64,000 bases of DNA from DASQHL01 sp963843685 (GCA_963843685.1 CAWJLO010000020.1:1-64000), one strand, 5' to 3'; counted from the first letter of the stretch, positions 17,370 to 26,473 are shown. Numbers and translations are program-made. The notes: generated by a model not told the origin, from the sequence alone.

Positions 17370-18284
17370 ATGCTGCTTCCGCAAACGGCGATATTCGCGC
17401 AGGGGACAAACGCCCACTACTTCCTGGAGTTCGACCTTCTACCGGGCGTTTCCTCGTCGCAGGCGATCAGCGCGTTCGCCCGGCTTCGGGCGCCGGAAGC
17501 CTCGGCCGGAGGCGTGAACTTCGTGATCGGATTCGGCGCCGGGATCTGGCCGGCGGTGGCGCCCGACGGCGTGCCATCCGATCTGGCGACGCTCGAGGCT
17601 ATCGACGGTCGCGATGGCCACCGGATGCCGGCGACGCCCCACGACGCCTGGGTGTGGATCAGCGGCAGCACGCCCGACGTCACCTGGGACCATGCACGGG
17701 CGGCCAGGCGGCTCATCGCGGACGTGGCCACGCTCGCCGCCGAGCAGCCCGGGTTCACGTATCGCGACAGCCGCGACATGACGGGTTTCATCGACGGCAC
17801 GGCGAATCCCCTCCCGGCGCTCGCAGCCGACGTCGCCCTCGTGCCGCCGGGACAGCCCGGGGAGGCCGGGAGCCACGTGCTGGCGATGCGCTGGGTGCAC
17901 GATCTCGATGCCTTCGACCGCCTGTCCGTTCAGGAGCAGGAAAAGGTCTTTGGACGGACGAAACGGGACAGCGAGGAGATCGCCGAAGGCGCGCGGCCGC
18001 CGACGGCGCACATCTCACGCGTGCAACTCGACGTGGACGGCGCGGAACTGGAGCTGTACCGACGCAGCGTGCCGTTCGGCAGCCTGGCGGAGGCCGGTCT
18101 GTATTTCGTCGCGTTCAGCGCTGATCCCGCGCGTTTTCGGCTCTTGCTCGCGCGGATGTTCGGGACGTCGGGCGACGAGACCAGGGACCGGCTCACGGAT
18201 TTCTCGCGGCCGACGAGCGCCGCGACGTACTTTGTCCCCTCACTCAACGCGCTGCGCGCACTGGCAGGTCCGCAGGAAGACTAA
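17370..18284 (+). CDS. DyP-type heme peroxidase
   Basis: A 304-residue dye-decolourising peroxidase. The start is ATG 17370; no signal peptide or Tat motif, so it is probably cytoplasmic or cargo of an encapsulin, which is not encoded here. Diagnostic elements are the GFIDGT of the G-x-x-D-G motif near residue 145, the proximal heme His in AHISR (~214), the distal Arg in YRRSVPFG (~235) and the C-terminal FSADPARF. It would use hydrogen peroxide to oxidise aromatic substrates. Length fits the shorter B-type DyPs. It is divergent from the cyclase fusion and converges on the next membrane-protein gene with an 8-base gap. Confidence 0.92.
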   Translation: MLLPQTAIFAQGTNAHYFLEFDLLPGVSSSQAISAFARLRAPEASAGGVNFVIGFGAGIWPAVAPDGVPSDLATLEAIDGRDGHRMPATPHDAWVWISGSTPDVTWDHARAARRLIADVATLAAEQPGFTYRDSRDMTGFIDGTANPLPALAADVALVPPGQPGEAGSHVLAMRWVHDLDAFDRLSVQEQEKVFGRTKRDSEEIAEGARPPTAHISRVQLDVDGAELELYRRSVPFGSLAEAGLYFVAFSADPARFRLLLARMFGTSGDETRDRLTDFSRPTSAATYFVPSLNALRALAGPQED

Positions 18285-18292
18285 TTCGCGGG

Positions 18293-19126
18293 TCAGCCGA
18301 GAACGCGGCCGCCGATGACGATGGCGAGGCCGGCGGCGGTCACCAGTCCGAACTCCATCAGGACGTTCCGGTCCAGGTGCTCGGTGAGGTAGTGCGAGAT
18401 GACGCCGGTGGTGAGATAGAAGATGAGGAGGATGAATACCCCCGCCAGGAAGCCCTCCAGCGGGATGAAGTAGAGCACCCAGCGCGCTTCGGCGACGATG
18501 ACGCCGATGACGGACGCGAAGACGAGCGCACGGACGGGGTCAGCCTCGGCCTCGCGGAAGATCTCGATCGAGAGGAGCATGCTGATGAGGCCGGCGGCGA
18601 AGGCGGCCGGGAGCAGGTCGACCTCGAAACCGTAGACGACGGCGTAGAAGCCGAACGCCGTCAGGTAGGTGATGACGTTCAGCACGAACCGCGCCAGCGG
18701 ATAGGACGGGTGGTCCGTTTCGACGGACACATGCTCCGCGTACAGGGCGGCACCCATCAGCACGCCGGCGCCGATGACGGCGGGGACGGCCCAGTAGCTC
18801 AGGATGACGTCTTCGAGGAACAGGCCCGAGGAGAGCGCGAAGAGCACGGGCACGAAGAGGTACGGCGCCGTATCGGCGATCGTGTGGAACTCGCCGCCGG
18901 GATGGGAGCGGATGATCCCGTCGGCGCCGATTCCGACGAGCAGGGTGATGACGAGAAGGATCCACGGCCGTACGGGGTCGATGCTGATGAAGAGCGCGAT
19001 GCCGACGGCGTAGATCAGCGCGAGGAGAGGGATGCGGCCCGCGCGTGAGGCGCCGCGGAACTGCCAGCCCGACGGGACATCGGGCAGCGGCGGCGCACCG
19101 CGCTCAAGCGTGGGGGATGTAGCCAT
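18293..19126 (-). CDS. Polytopic membrane protein of unknown function
   Basis: A 277-residue protein from ATG 19126 (MATSPTLERG); an in-frame GTG at 19138 is an alternative. Neither has a clear ribosome site. After a 30-residue cytoplasmic N-terminus come seven or eight hydrophobic helices (LLALIYAVGIALFI, ILLVITLLVGIGADGII, APYLFVPVLFALSSGLFL, AVPAVIGAGVLMGAAL and others), with few charged residues between. No transporter or enzyme motif is visible. Such Chloroflexota-specific membrane proteins are common and uncharacterised. A CGCCCCG-GTGT-CGGGGCG hairpin lies upstream at 19154-19171. The remaining gap to 19370 holds nothing I recognise. Confidence 0.75.
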   Translation of the reverse strand: MATSPTLERGAPPLPDVPSGWQFRGASRAGRIPLLALIYAVGIALFISIDPVRPWILLVITLLVGIGADGIIRSHPGGEFHTIADTAPYLFVPVLFALSSGLFLEDVILSYWAVPAVIGAGVLMGAALYAEHVSVETDHPSYPLARFVLNVITYLTAFGFYAVVYGFEVDLLPAAFAAGLISMLLSIEIFREAEADPVRALVFASVIGVIVAEARWVLYFIPLEGFLAGVFILLIFYLTTGVISHYLTEHLDRNVLMEFGLVTAAGLAIVIGGRVLG

Positions 19127-19370
19127 AGACTGTCGCACTCGCTGACAAGCGAACGCCCCGGTGTCGGGGCGCGTACCCGTCCCTCAGGACTGCGCGATCT
19201 TAGCTACGCGGCCGTCGCGGTGTCAACTAATGCGATGTACATCGCCCCGGGCCGAAGCTGCGGATTACACAACTGTCACACTTACGAGCAGCCGATTCCG
19301 CAGATCGCAGGCGGATGCGCTGCGATCGCAGCATCAGCGGCCTGTGGAGCGCCACACGAGAGCCGTGCGA

Positions 19371-20423
19371 TCAACGGCGGCGTTTCGAGGCTGGCCGCTT
19401 CGCCGCCGGCTTCGGAGCCGACGCGCGCGACACGGCCGCGGCCGCCCGACGCCGCGACGCCGGCCTGGCGCGGGACGCGCGCTTCACGGCCGGAGTGACG
19501 ACGCGCACGGGCCTTCCGGCCCGCGCGGGGGTCTTCGACGGCTTCGGCTGCTTGAGCCAGCGTACGGGCTCTTCGCCGTACAGCTCGGCGCCGTTCATCC
19601 ACCACAGCCGCTCGCGCGCGTCAGCCGGAACGTCGAGCAGGTCGTAGATGGTTTCCCAGCGGCGGATGTGCTCGGCGATCTTGTCGGGAGACGTGTCGGA
19701 GCCGAAGATGAGCTTCTCGAAGCCGATCTCGTGGCCGATGAGGCGCCGCTCGACGGCGTGGCGCTCGATCGTCGAGCCGCCGGAGATGTCGAAGTAGACG
19801 TTATGTCGCCATCGCGCGACGGATGCCGCCTCGTCGTAGTTTCCCGTGCCGCCCAGGTGCGCGCCGATGAGCTTCAGCGTCGGGAAGTTGTTGGCGATGG
19901 TGTCCAGGTGGAACGGCCGCATGCGCGTGGCAGACATGTTGCGGCCGCCGCGGAACATCTCCTGCCAGCGGTTGTAGGCCGCCGCGGCCGCCTTGTCGCG
20001 CCGCGGGTGCGTGACCTGGTAGTCGATGCCGCCACCGACGACGCCGCAGTGGAACAGAATCGGCCAGCCGAACTTCTCGGCGGTCTCGTAGATGGGGAAG
20101 TAGTCCGGGCAGTCGTAGTCGCGGAGGACGCCGATCATCTTCAGGCCGCGGTAGCCCATGCGCTTCATCTCGCGCAGGTCCTTCGGCGTCGTGGTCTCCG
20201 GGTCGATCATGGCCGTCGGGATGAAGAGGTCGGGGTACTTGTGGGCGAGCTTGATCGAGTCCTTGTACGAGATGCCGAAGCGGCCACCGCAGAGGAGGTT
20301 GGCCTTCGTGATGCCGGCGGCCTTCGCGTGCTCATACAGGTTCTGCACGGGGCCGGCAGGGTCGGCGTTCGGCTTCTCCCAGTTGCGGGGAAAGTGCATG
20401 TGGATGTCGAAGATCTTGCGCAC
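19371..20423 (-). CDS. Amidohydrolase-family (TIM-barrel) metal-dependent hydrolase with basic C-terminal tail
   Basis: A 350-residue protein of the amidohydrolase-2 superfamily. Metal-ligand motifs are in order: FDIHMH at residue 5, ILFHCG near 120, IGAHLGG near 185 and FGSDTSPD near 245. Members hydrolyse or decarboxylate aromatic and cyclic acids; the substrate is not predictable. After the barrel ends at about residue 290 (GEEPVRWLKQPKPS), a 60-residue tail rich in Arg, Lys, Ala and Pro follows (TPAVKRASRARPASRRRAA), similar to histone-H1-like or nucleic-acid-binding tails and unusual for this family. The upstream neighbour on the same strand is the frameshifted methyltransferase, 112 bases away. 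Confidence 0.82.
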   Translation of the reverse strand: MRKIFDIHMHFPRNWEKPNADPAGPVQNLYEHAKAAGITKANLLCGGRFGISYKDSIKLAHKYPDLFIPTAMIDPETTTPKDLREMKRMGYRGLKMIGVLRDYDCPDYFPIYETAEKFGWPILFHCGVVGGGIDYQVTHPRRDKAAAAAYNRWQEMFRGGRNMSATRMRPFHLDTIANNFPTLKLIGAHLGGTGNYDEAASVARWRHNVYFDISGGSTIERHAVERRLIGHEIGFEKLIFGSDTSPDKIAEHIRRWETIYDLLDVPADARERLWWMNGAELYGEEPVRWLKQPKPSKTPARAGRPVRVVTPAVKRASRARPASRRRAAAAVSRASAPKPAAKRPASKRRR

Positions 20424-20534
20424 GAGCGGCCTCCGGTCGGCTTGGAGATGCTGGAATCTGGACGCTTGATGCGCCCCGGCTCTCCCATGGTATGCACATG
20501 GCGCCGGTACGGGGTACCCGCCTCGCCCGGGGCC

Positions 20535-21348
20535 TCAGACGTCCGCGATGAACGCGCCGTCGTGGCGGGTGATGCGGAGGGCGCCGTCGCGGGCGATGCG
20601 GGCGGCGGCGCGAGAGGCGAACTCCGTGCGCACGGCGGCGTCTTCGGCCGGATCCGCGAGCTGCGGGCCGTAGGTGTGCCAGAGCGCCAGCGCCGTATCG
20701 ACGTCCGGCAGGTCCATCGAGCCACGCCATTCTCGCGACTCCACGTGCCCGAAGGCGCGGTGCATGTAGGGGGCGCCTGTCTCCAGGTCGAAGCGCAGGC
20801 CGATGTCGGGCTCCGGCCCGCGGCCGAGGACGGCACGCATCGACTCCGCGACCAGTTCGTCGTACTGGCGCATGTGGTCGGGCGCGACGGTCGCTGCGAC
20901 GACGCGGCCGCCGGGCGCGACGCAGCGACGGATCTCGGAGAGCGCAAGGTCGATGTCGTTCATGAAGTAGAGCGTCCAGCACGTGACCACGACGTCGAAG
21001 GCGAAATCGCGGAACGGGAGCCGCTCCATGTCTCCGCGTAGCAGGGCCACGCGTCCGGCGAACTTCGTGCCCGCATCGGAAAGTGCGGCGGCCGGACATC
21101 TCGACGCCGTACAGAATGACTTGCGGTAGACGGCGCACCAGCTCATCCAGCAGCCAGCCTGAACCGAAGCCCAGCTCGCACACGCGCGCCCCGGCCGCCG
21201 CGCGCTCCTGGACCGCGCCGACAAGCGTCGCGATCGCCATGGGTGGATCAGTGGCGTAGCGCGTGATGACGTCGAACTGGGGCGCCCACTGCGTGGACGT
21301 CGCGAACTTCTTCAGGGCGTGTGTGCGCGGGTCCCGTCGGGCCGGCAT
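20535..21348 (-). CDS. Class I SAM-dependent methyltransferase, frameshifted
   Basis: Two frames together encode one methyltransferase of about 270 residues. From ATG 21348 the first frame gives motif I, VCELGFGSGWLLDELV, and YGVEMS. One base must then be removed near 21085-21096 to continue with AALSDAGTKFAGRVAL, LLRGDMERLPF (motif II region), VVVTCWTLYFMNDIDLAL and VAPGGRVV, ending at 20535. The joined protein looks like a small-molecule or arsenite/ubiquinone-type methyltransferase; the substrate is unknown. The start lies one base after the FmdB gene stop, so it belongs to that operon. The single-base nature and GC-run location (GCGGCGGCC) suggest a sequence error, but a real pseudogene is possible. 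Confidence 0.75.
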
Positions 21349-21349
21349 C

Positions 21350-21718
21350 CTATACCGGCGGGACTCCGCCGGTCGGGGTCTTGCCTTTACCGTCGGGGAT
21401 GAGGCCTTTGCCGCCGGCCTCGCGGAAGGCCTTGCGCTCGGCGGGCGTCGACTGGGGGCGGTCGAGGCGGTACTTCTTGACGAGGTTGTCGAAGGAGAGG
21501 TCGGGGCTGGAGGCGTCGATCATCTTGTCGTACTTGGGGTCGAGCTGGTCGATCTGCGACTTGAGCGAGAGGTGGAAGGCGAAGTTGCTGATGAGGCGGG
21601 TCATCTTCTTGCCGCCGCACTCCGGGCACCGCGCCTCGAAGTCGTCATCGGGCACGCGGCGGGTGATCACCTCGACGAACTTCTTGCAGCGGTGGCAGGC
21701 GTACTCGTAGATGGGCAT
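21350..21718 (-). CDS. FmdB-family zinc-ribbon protein
   Basis: A 122-residue protein starting MPIYEYACHRCKKF, the hallmark of the FmdB/CxxC_CxxC_SSSS regulatory family. Cys pairs CHRC and CPEC form one zinc ribbon in the first 40 residues. The rest is polar and Lys/Pro-rich, probably disordered. FmdB was named after a regulator of formamidase genes, but most members have no tested function. It sits between the polyprenyl synthase and methyltransferase genes on the same strand, and the next gene starts one base after its stop. Confidence 0.9.
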   Translation of the reverse strand: MPIYEYACHRCKKFVEVITRRVPDDDFEARCPECGGKKMTRLISNFAFHLSLKSQIDQLDPKYDKMIDASSPDLSFDNLVKKYRLDRPQSTPAERKAFREAGGKGLIPDGKGKTPTGGVPPV

Positions 21719-21784
21719 GTCTGAAGTGCTCAGTGTCTCAGGCTGTCAGCGTCTCAGCAGTGTACCAACGACCGCGGCAGAGGA

Positions 21785-22759
21785 TCAGGCGCGGCGTTCG
21801 AGGACGTAGTCGGCGATGTCTTCGAGGGAGCTGCGGGCGTCGATATCGGGGAGCGTGCGGAGCGACGTCAGCGCGCGGTCGCGGAAGTCGCGGGCGACGT
21901 CGTAGGCCTCGTTCAGGATGTCCGAGTTGAGCACCATGTAGACGGCCTCGGCGACGTGGTCGGCGCGCGGCTTCTTCGTGCGGAAGGCCTTCTTGATCGG
22001 GTTGTCGCGCGGGTAGCGTTCCATGAGGATGAGCGACGGCAGCGTCAGCGTGCCCTGCAGGAGGTCGCTGCCGATCGGCTTGCCCATCTCCTGCTCGTCG
22101 CCGGCAAAATCGAGGATGTCGTCGACGACCTGGAACGCCATGCCCACGTTCAGGCCGAACACGCGCAGCGCCTCGCGCTCGTCCGGCGTGCAGCGCGCGA
22201 CCATCGCGCCACCTTCCGCCGAAGTCGCAAAGAGGGAGGCCGTCTTGCCTTCGATGCGGCCGAAGTACGACATGGTGTCCTGGCCGTAGTCGTAGGCGCT
22301 CATGTCCTGGTGCAGCTCGCCGCCGGCGATCGCCATGATGGTGCGGGCGAAGAGGCGCACGACCTGCGTGTTGTCCGTGCGAGCGATGAGGTCCGCCGAG
22401 TGGGCGAACATGTAGTCGCCGAGCATCACGGAGGCGGAGTTGTTGAACAGCTCATTCGCGGTAGGCCGGCCGCGGCGGGACGGCGAGGCGTCGATCACGT
22501 CGTCGTGGACGAGCGTCGCGGTATGCAACAGCTCGATCGACGCGGCCAGCGGCACGTGCACGTCGGCGTCGTACTGGCCGAACTTGCCGGCGAGGAGGGC
22601 GATGGCCGGGCGCAGGCGCTTACCGCCGCCGGCGAGCACGTGCGCGAGCATCTTCGAGAGCGCCGGGAAGTTGTCGACGTGCTTGATGCCGTCGAGCGTC
22701 TCCTCGACGCAGCGAAGGTCGTGGGCGACGGGCCCGTAGACGTCGGCGACCTTCACCAT
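21785..22759 (-). CDS. Trans-polyprenyl diphosphate synthase
   Basis: A 324-residue prenyltransferase that condenses isopentenyl diphosphate onto allylic diphosphates, giving quinone side chains or carrier lipids. The start is ATG 22759 (MVKVADVYGPV), preceded by GGGAGGG, and overlaps the tatD stop. Conserved parts: GGGKRLRPA at residue 49, the first Asp-rich motif LVHDDVIDASPSRRGRPT, where the spacing DDxxD is the long-chain type, GEL-H-QD, FGRIEGKTASLF, and the second motif FQVVDDILDF. Small residues before the first Asp motif fit long-chain products such as hepta- to decaprenyl, an inference only. The protein is cytoplasmic or loosely membrane-bound. Confidence 0.92.
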   Translation of the reverse strand: MVKVADVYGPVAHDLRCVEETLDGIKHVDNFPALSKMLAHVLAGGGKRLRPAIALLAGKFGQYDADVHVPLAASIELLHTATLVHDDVIDASPSRRGRPTANELFNNSASVMLGDYMFAHSADLIARTDNTQVVRLFARTIMAIAGGELHQDMSAYDYGQDTMSYFGRIEGKTASLFATSAEGGAMVARCTPDEREALRVFGLNVGMAFQVVDDILDFAGDEQEMGKPIGSDLLQGTLTLPSLILMERYPRDNPIKKAFRTKKPRADHVAEAVYMVLNSDILNEAYDVARDFRDRALTSLRTLPDIDARSSLEDIADYVLERRA

Positions 22760-23574
22760 GTGGCCCTCCCGCCCGCAGCGACCCCGACTCCCAGCAAGCG
22801 CTGCGCGTTGCGTGCCGTCTCTTCCGCGACGAGCGCCGGCTGCTGCCCCTTCAGTTCGGCCACCCGCGTCGCGGCCTCCGCCACGTAGGCGGGCTCGTTG
22901 CGTTTGCCCCGGTAGCGCTGAGGCGCACCGTAGGGGCTGTCCGTCTCCAGCACAAGATGCTCGAGGGGGATCTCGCGCGCGACCTCGGCGAGCAGCGTGG
23001 CCTTCGGGTGCGTCACCGACGTGTGGATGGAGATCACGAAGCCAAGCTCGACGTAGCGGCGCGCGGTCGCCACGTCCGCGCTGAAGTAGTGCATCACGCC
23101 CAGCGGCCTCCCGTCCGGCAGCGCGCCCCCCATCTCGCGAGACCACGCCGAAAGCAGCGGCATCATCTCCTCGTCCGCGTCGCGTGTATGCACCGCAACC
23201 GGCTTCCCGACGCGGCCCGCCGTCTCCAACTGTCTACGCAGGACGGCGAGCTGGCGATCACGCGGAGAGAGGTTGCGGTAGAAGTCGAGTCCGATCTCGC
23301 CAACCAGGGCCACGCGCTGGTGCGAGGCGAGCTCCTCGAGTGCGTCGAGGTCCGCATCGGTGGCCTCCGCGGCATCATGCGGGTGGACGCCGGCGGCAGC
23401 CACGACGTCGCGCTCGCGCTCGGCGAGCGCCAGAGCGGCGTGACTGTCGGCGAGATTCGACCCGAGCGTGACCATCAGCTCGAGGCCGGCCTGGCGCGCG
23501 CGGTCGAGCATCGCGTCGCGGTCTCCGTCGAACGCACGGTCGTGGATGTGGCAGTGTGTGTCGATCAGGCGCAT
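22753..23574 (-). CDS. tatD: TatD-family metal-dependent hydrolase
   Basis: A 273-residue TIM-barrel hydrolase of the TatD family (metal-dependent 3'-5' DNase or exonuclease in tested members). Signature 1, LIDTHCHIHDRAFDGD, is at the N-terminus. GEIGLDFYRN near residue 92, VAVHTRDADEEMM near 128, and LVLETDSPYGAPQRYRGKRNEPAY near 208 are the remaining family signatures and give the His, Glu and Asp metal ligands. It lies three bases after metG's stop and overlaps the prenyl synthase start, a common bacterial order in which tatD follows metG. Confidence 0.93.
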   Translation of the reverse strand: MRLIDTHCHIHDRAFDGDRDAMLDRARQAGLELMVTLGSNLADSHAALALAERERDVVAAAGVHPHDAAEATDADLDALEELASHQRVALVGEIGLDFYRNLSPRDRQLAVLRRQLETAGRVGKPVAVHTRDADEEMMPLLSAWSREMGGALPDGRPLGVMHYFSADVATARRYVELGFVISIHTSVTHPKATLLAEVAREIPLEHLVLETDSPYGAPQRYRGKRNEPAYVAEAATRVAELKGQQPALVAEETARNAQRLLGVGVAAGGRATW

Positions 23575-23576
23575 CG

Positions 23577-25256
23577 TCAGGCCGTAAGCCGCGCCTCCCC
23601 TTCGACAGCCGGCTGCTCGATCTTCTTGAACAGGGGTTCCGGCTGCTGCAGGAGCGTGCCCGGCTCCGGCCGCCGCGCCTCCCAGCCGCTCTCGCCAATC
23701 TCGCCCTGCAGCCCGAGGAACTCGTGGATGCGCTGGCTGGAGAAGGGCAGGTACGGGTAGAGCGCCACCTTCAGCGCGTTTATAGCACAGAGCGCCGTGT
23801 AGAGGGACGTGCCCGTGCGCTCAATGTCAGTCTTGGCCGTCTTCCAGGGCTCGGTCTCGTTGAGGTAGGCGTTGGCGTCCTGCGCGAAGGACATCGCCGT
23901 CTGGAGCCCCGCCTTCAGGTGGACGGCTTCGATATCGGAGGAGACGGCCTTCAGCATCCACTCCGCCCTGTCGAGCAGCGCCCGGTCCCGCGGGTCCAGC
24001 GTCCCCGGCCGCGGCACCTTGCCTTCGAACGTTCGGTGGGTCATCTGCAGGACGCGGTTGACAAGATTGCCCCATGTCGCCACGAGCTCGTCGTTGTTGC
24101 GGCGGATCAGCTCCGCCTCGGTGAGGTCGGTGTCGGAGTTCTCGGGGAAGTTCGCCGCGAGGCAGTAGCGGATGGCGTCGGGCTGATAGCGCTCAAGGTA
24201 CGTCAGCACGGACTCGCCGACGCCCTCGCTCTTCGACGCCTTCTCTCCCTTGAACGTGACGTACTGGTTCGCGGGGACGTCCGTGGGCAGGTTGAGGCCA
24301 CCGTACGCCATGAGGACCGCCGGCCAGAAGATGGTGTGATAGAAGATGTTGTCCTTGCCGATGAAGTAGTAGGTGCCGGCGGCGGGGTTCTCCCACCAGC
24401 GTCGCCACGCCTCCGGGTCACCGTGTAGCTGGGACCACTCCTGCGCCGCGGAAACGTAGCCAATGAAGGCTTCGAACCAGACGTAGATGCGCTTGCCGGG
24501 CCCGAGATCTTCGACGGGGATGCTGACGCCCCATTCGAGGTCGCGGGTGATGGCGCGGTCGTGGAGCCCTTCTTCGACCCAACCGATGCTGTAGTTCTGC
24601 ACGTGCTTGCGCCAACCCTCGCGCGAGCGGAGCCACTCGAGCAGCGGCTCCTGGAACGCGCTGAGCTTGAAGAAGAAGTGCTCGGTCGGCCGCATCTCGG
24701 GCGTTGCGCCGGTGATCCGGCTGCGCGGGTTGATCAGGTGCTCGGGATCGAGCGTGCGACCGCAGTTGTCGCACTGGTCGCCGCGCGCCTTCTCGTAGCC
24801 GCAGTGCGGGCAGGTGCCCTCGACGTAGCGATCCGGCAAGAAGCGGCCGGCCTGCGCGTCGAAGAACTGTTCCGTGGTCCCCTTGTAGATGTAGCCGCGC
24901 TCCAGGAGGCGCTTGAAGAAGTCGTGGACGGTGGCCTCGTGGTTCTTCGTGCCCGTGTTCGTGAACAGGTCGAACGAGATGCCAAGCTCCCGCCAGTAGC
25001 GGAGGAACTCCGGATGGAACTGATCGACGACCTCTTGCGGGGTGCGCTGCTCGTTGTCGGCGCGCACGGTGACCGGCGTGCCGTGCTGGTCGCTGCCCGA
25101 GACCATGAGCACGTCGTCGCCGACCATGCGGTGGTAGCGCGCGAAGACGTCGGCCGGCAGGTACGCGCCGGCGATGTGGCCGAGGTGCAGCGAGCCGTTC
25201 GCGTAGGGCCACGCCACGGCGACGAGGATGCGGCGAGCTTGTGAAGGCGTATTCAA
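23577..25256 (-). CDS. metG: Methionyl-tRNA synthetase
   Basis: A 559-residue class I aminoacyl-tRNA synthetase that charges tRNA-Met. HLGH of the HIGH signature is at residues 24-27 (GSLHLGHIAG). The zinc knuckle insertion has CPHCGYEKARGDQCDNCG around residue 150, and the KMSKS equivalent is FKGEKASKSEG near 335. The anticodon-binding helical bundle follows (LVNRVLQMTHRTF, LNETEPWKTAKTD). There is no C-terminal EMAP/OB tRNA-binding domain, so it is the short form. It is transcribed toward tatD with a two-base gap. A triple 11-bp repeat separates it from rsmI upstream. Confidence 0.95.
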   Translation of the reverse strand: MNTPSQARRILVAVAWPYANGSLHLGHIAGAYLPADVFARYHRMVGDDVLMVSGSDQHGTPVTVRADNEQRTPQEVVDQFHPEFLRYWRELGISFDLFTNTGTKNHEATVHDFFKRLLERGYIYKGTTEQFFDAQAGRFLPDRYVEGTCPHCGYEKARGDQCDNCGRTLDPEHLINPRSRITGATPEMRPTEHFFFKLSAFQEPLLEWLRSREGWRKHVQNYSIGWVEEGLHDRAITRDLEWGVSIPVEDLGPGKRIYVWFEAFIGYVSAAQEWSQLHGDPEAWRRWWENPAAGTYYFIGKDNIFYHTIFWPAVLMAYGGLNLPTDVPANQYVTFKGEKASKSEGVGESVLTYLERYQPDAIRYCLAANFPENSDTDLTEAELIRRNNDELVATWGNLVNRVLQMTHRTFEGKVPRPGTLDPRDRALLDRAEWMLKAVSSDIEAVHLKAGLQTAMSFAQDANAYLNETEPWKTAKTDIERTGTSLYTALCAINALKVALYPYLPFSSQRIHEFLGLQGEIGESGWEARRPEPGTLLQQPEPLFKKIEQPAVEGEARLTA

Positions 25257-25291
25257 ATCGCGGTTATTCTAGCATCCAAATCTGTGATGAC

Positions 25292-25324
25292 GCGCTGCGG
25301 CGGCGCTGCGGCGGCGCTGCGGCG
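25292..25324. repeat. Tandem repeat, three copies of an 11-bp unit
   Basis: GCGCTGCGGCG is repeated three times without a mismatch, between the rsmI stop and the metG start. It is intergenic, so length changes would not alter a protein. Such GC-rich short repeats are prone to slippage. Confidence 0.8.
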
Positions 25325-25350
25325 ACGTCGCAACGGCGCCCGCGACAGCG

Positions 25351-26164
25351 TCAGAGCTCGTGCCAGAGGGCGTACGCCGCGCGGCGCGAGAGTCCAGTGC
25401 GCCGCATCAACTCGGCGACGCCCTGCTTCGCCGGCAGACCCTCGGACCGGAGCGCGGCGACGACCGCGCTCGGGTCGACGGCGGTTTCGGGCTCGATGGG
25501 AGCGCCGCCTTCGATCACCAGCGTGAATTCGCCGCGTGGCTCGATGAAGTGCGCCAGGGCGCCGGAGACGGTGCCGCGCCACGTCTCCTCGTGCAGTTTC
25601 GTCAGCTCGCGCGCGACGGCGATGCGGCGGTCGCCGAGCGCGGCGAGCACGTCTCGCAGCGTCGCGCACACACGGTGAGGCGATTCGTATACCACCAGCG
25701 TGTCCCCGGAGTGGCCGGCGGCGGCGAGGGCGCGCCTGCGGGGGCCCGGCTGTCGCGGCAGGAAGCCCAGGTAGTGGAAGCGCCGCGACGGCAATCCGCT
25801 CGCCGCTACGGCCGCGATGACGGCGGACGCTCCCGGTATCGGCACGACAGCATGGCCCGCCGCGATCGCCGCGACGACCAGATCGTGGCCGGGATCGCTG
25901 ATGCCGGGCATGCCGGCGTCGCTGACGACGGCGACATCGCCAGACGCTAGCGCGTCGAGCAGCGCCGGGGTCTTCGCGCGGGCGTTGTGCTCGTTGTAGC
26001 TCGTGATGCGCGGAGCGCTTGATCTCGAAGTGCTCAAGGAGTTTGCGGGCAGAGCGCGTGTCCTCGGCGGCGATGACGGGAACTTCGCGGAGGACATCGA
26101 GCGCGCGCAGTGTTATGTCCTGCAGGTGGCCGATGGGGGTGGCCACGAGGTACAGGGTGCCCAT
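25351..26164 (-). CDS. rsmI: 16S rRNA 2'-O-ribose C1402 methyltransferase RsmI, frameshifted
   Basis: A tetrapyrrole-methylase-fold enzyme that methylates the 2'-O of C1402 in 16S rRNA. From ATG 26164 the first frame gives MGTLYLVATPIGHLQDITLR and VIAAEDTRSARKLLEHFEIK. Removing one base near 26010-26020 joins it to APRITSYNEHNARAKTPALL, then VAVVSDAGMPGISDPGHDLV, VPIPGASAVIAAVAASG and the end at 25351. Together these make a full-length protein of about 270 residues with every family motif. A broken rsmI is unlikely to be useful, and the shift lies in CGCTCCGCGC, so a consensus error is the likelier cause. It precedes metG on the same strand. Confidence 0.85.
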
Positions 26165-26248
26165 CAGGCGCTGGCCGGCTGGCGGCGCGTCAGCAGTGAC
26201 GGAACTGCGTGGGCGCTATAGCGATTCAATAATTTCTCCGAAAAATGC

Positions 26249-26473
26249 TTGACCGGTCCTGAGGGACGGGGATACACTTCCTCAAATCATACCCCTAGGC
26301 CCTTCGGGGCGGACCTGAACGAATCGATGAACTGAAGAAGCAGGAACCGGTAGGAACCCTCCGCCGGCCTCGATCACGTCATATCCCGTAGCGATGCGGG
26401 CCATGCGGACGGGGACCAGCAGCGAAGCCTCAAGGCGGGCAGGCCCGGCGGCATAGTTGGAGGTACCCGAACC
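26249..26473 (+). promoter_or_regulatory. Promoter and long structured leader of the guaB3-like gene
   Basis: TTGACC (26249-26254) and TACACT (26273-26278), 18 bases apart, form a good housekeeping-type promoter, leaving a leader of about 190 bases. It contains GCCC-TTCG-GGGC (26299-26310), a UUCG-capped stem, and CCCGTA-GCGA-TGCGGG (26385-26400), a GNRA-capped stem, plus a short GCC-TCAA-GGC. Both loop types are favoured in structured RNAs. I could not match it to a known riboswitch: guanine, PRPP and ppGpp cores are not visible. It may be a new leader or an embedded small RNA. Confidence 0.45.

Noticed and set aside
19172..26270. A shared 15-base string, GTCCTGAGGGACGGG, upstream of the membrane protein at 19126 and of the guaB3-like gene, in the same orientation relative to each
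   Set aside because: In 64 kb of GC-rich DNA a few exact 15-mers are expected by chance, and nothing else around the two sites is alike.
26300..26460. Possible SRP RNA, RNase P RNA or IS605-type guide RNA in the guaB3 leader, because of pieces such as GAAGCAGGAACC and GAAGCCTCAAGGC
   Set aside because: The fixed core motifs and pairing of these RNAs could not be lined up, and there is no tnpB-like gene near.
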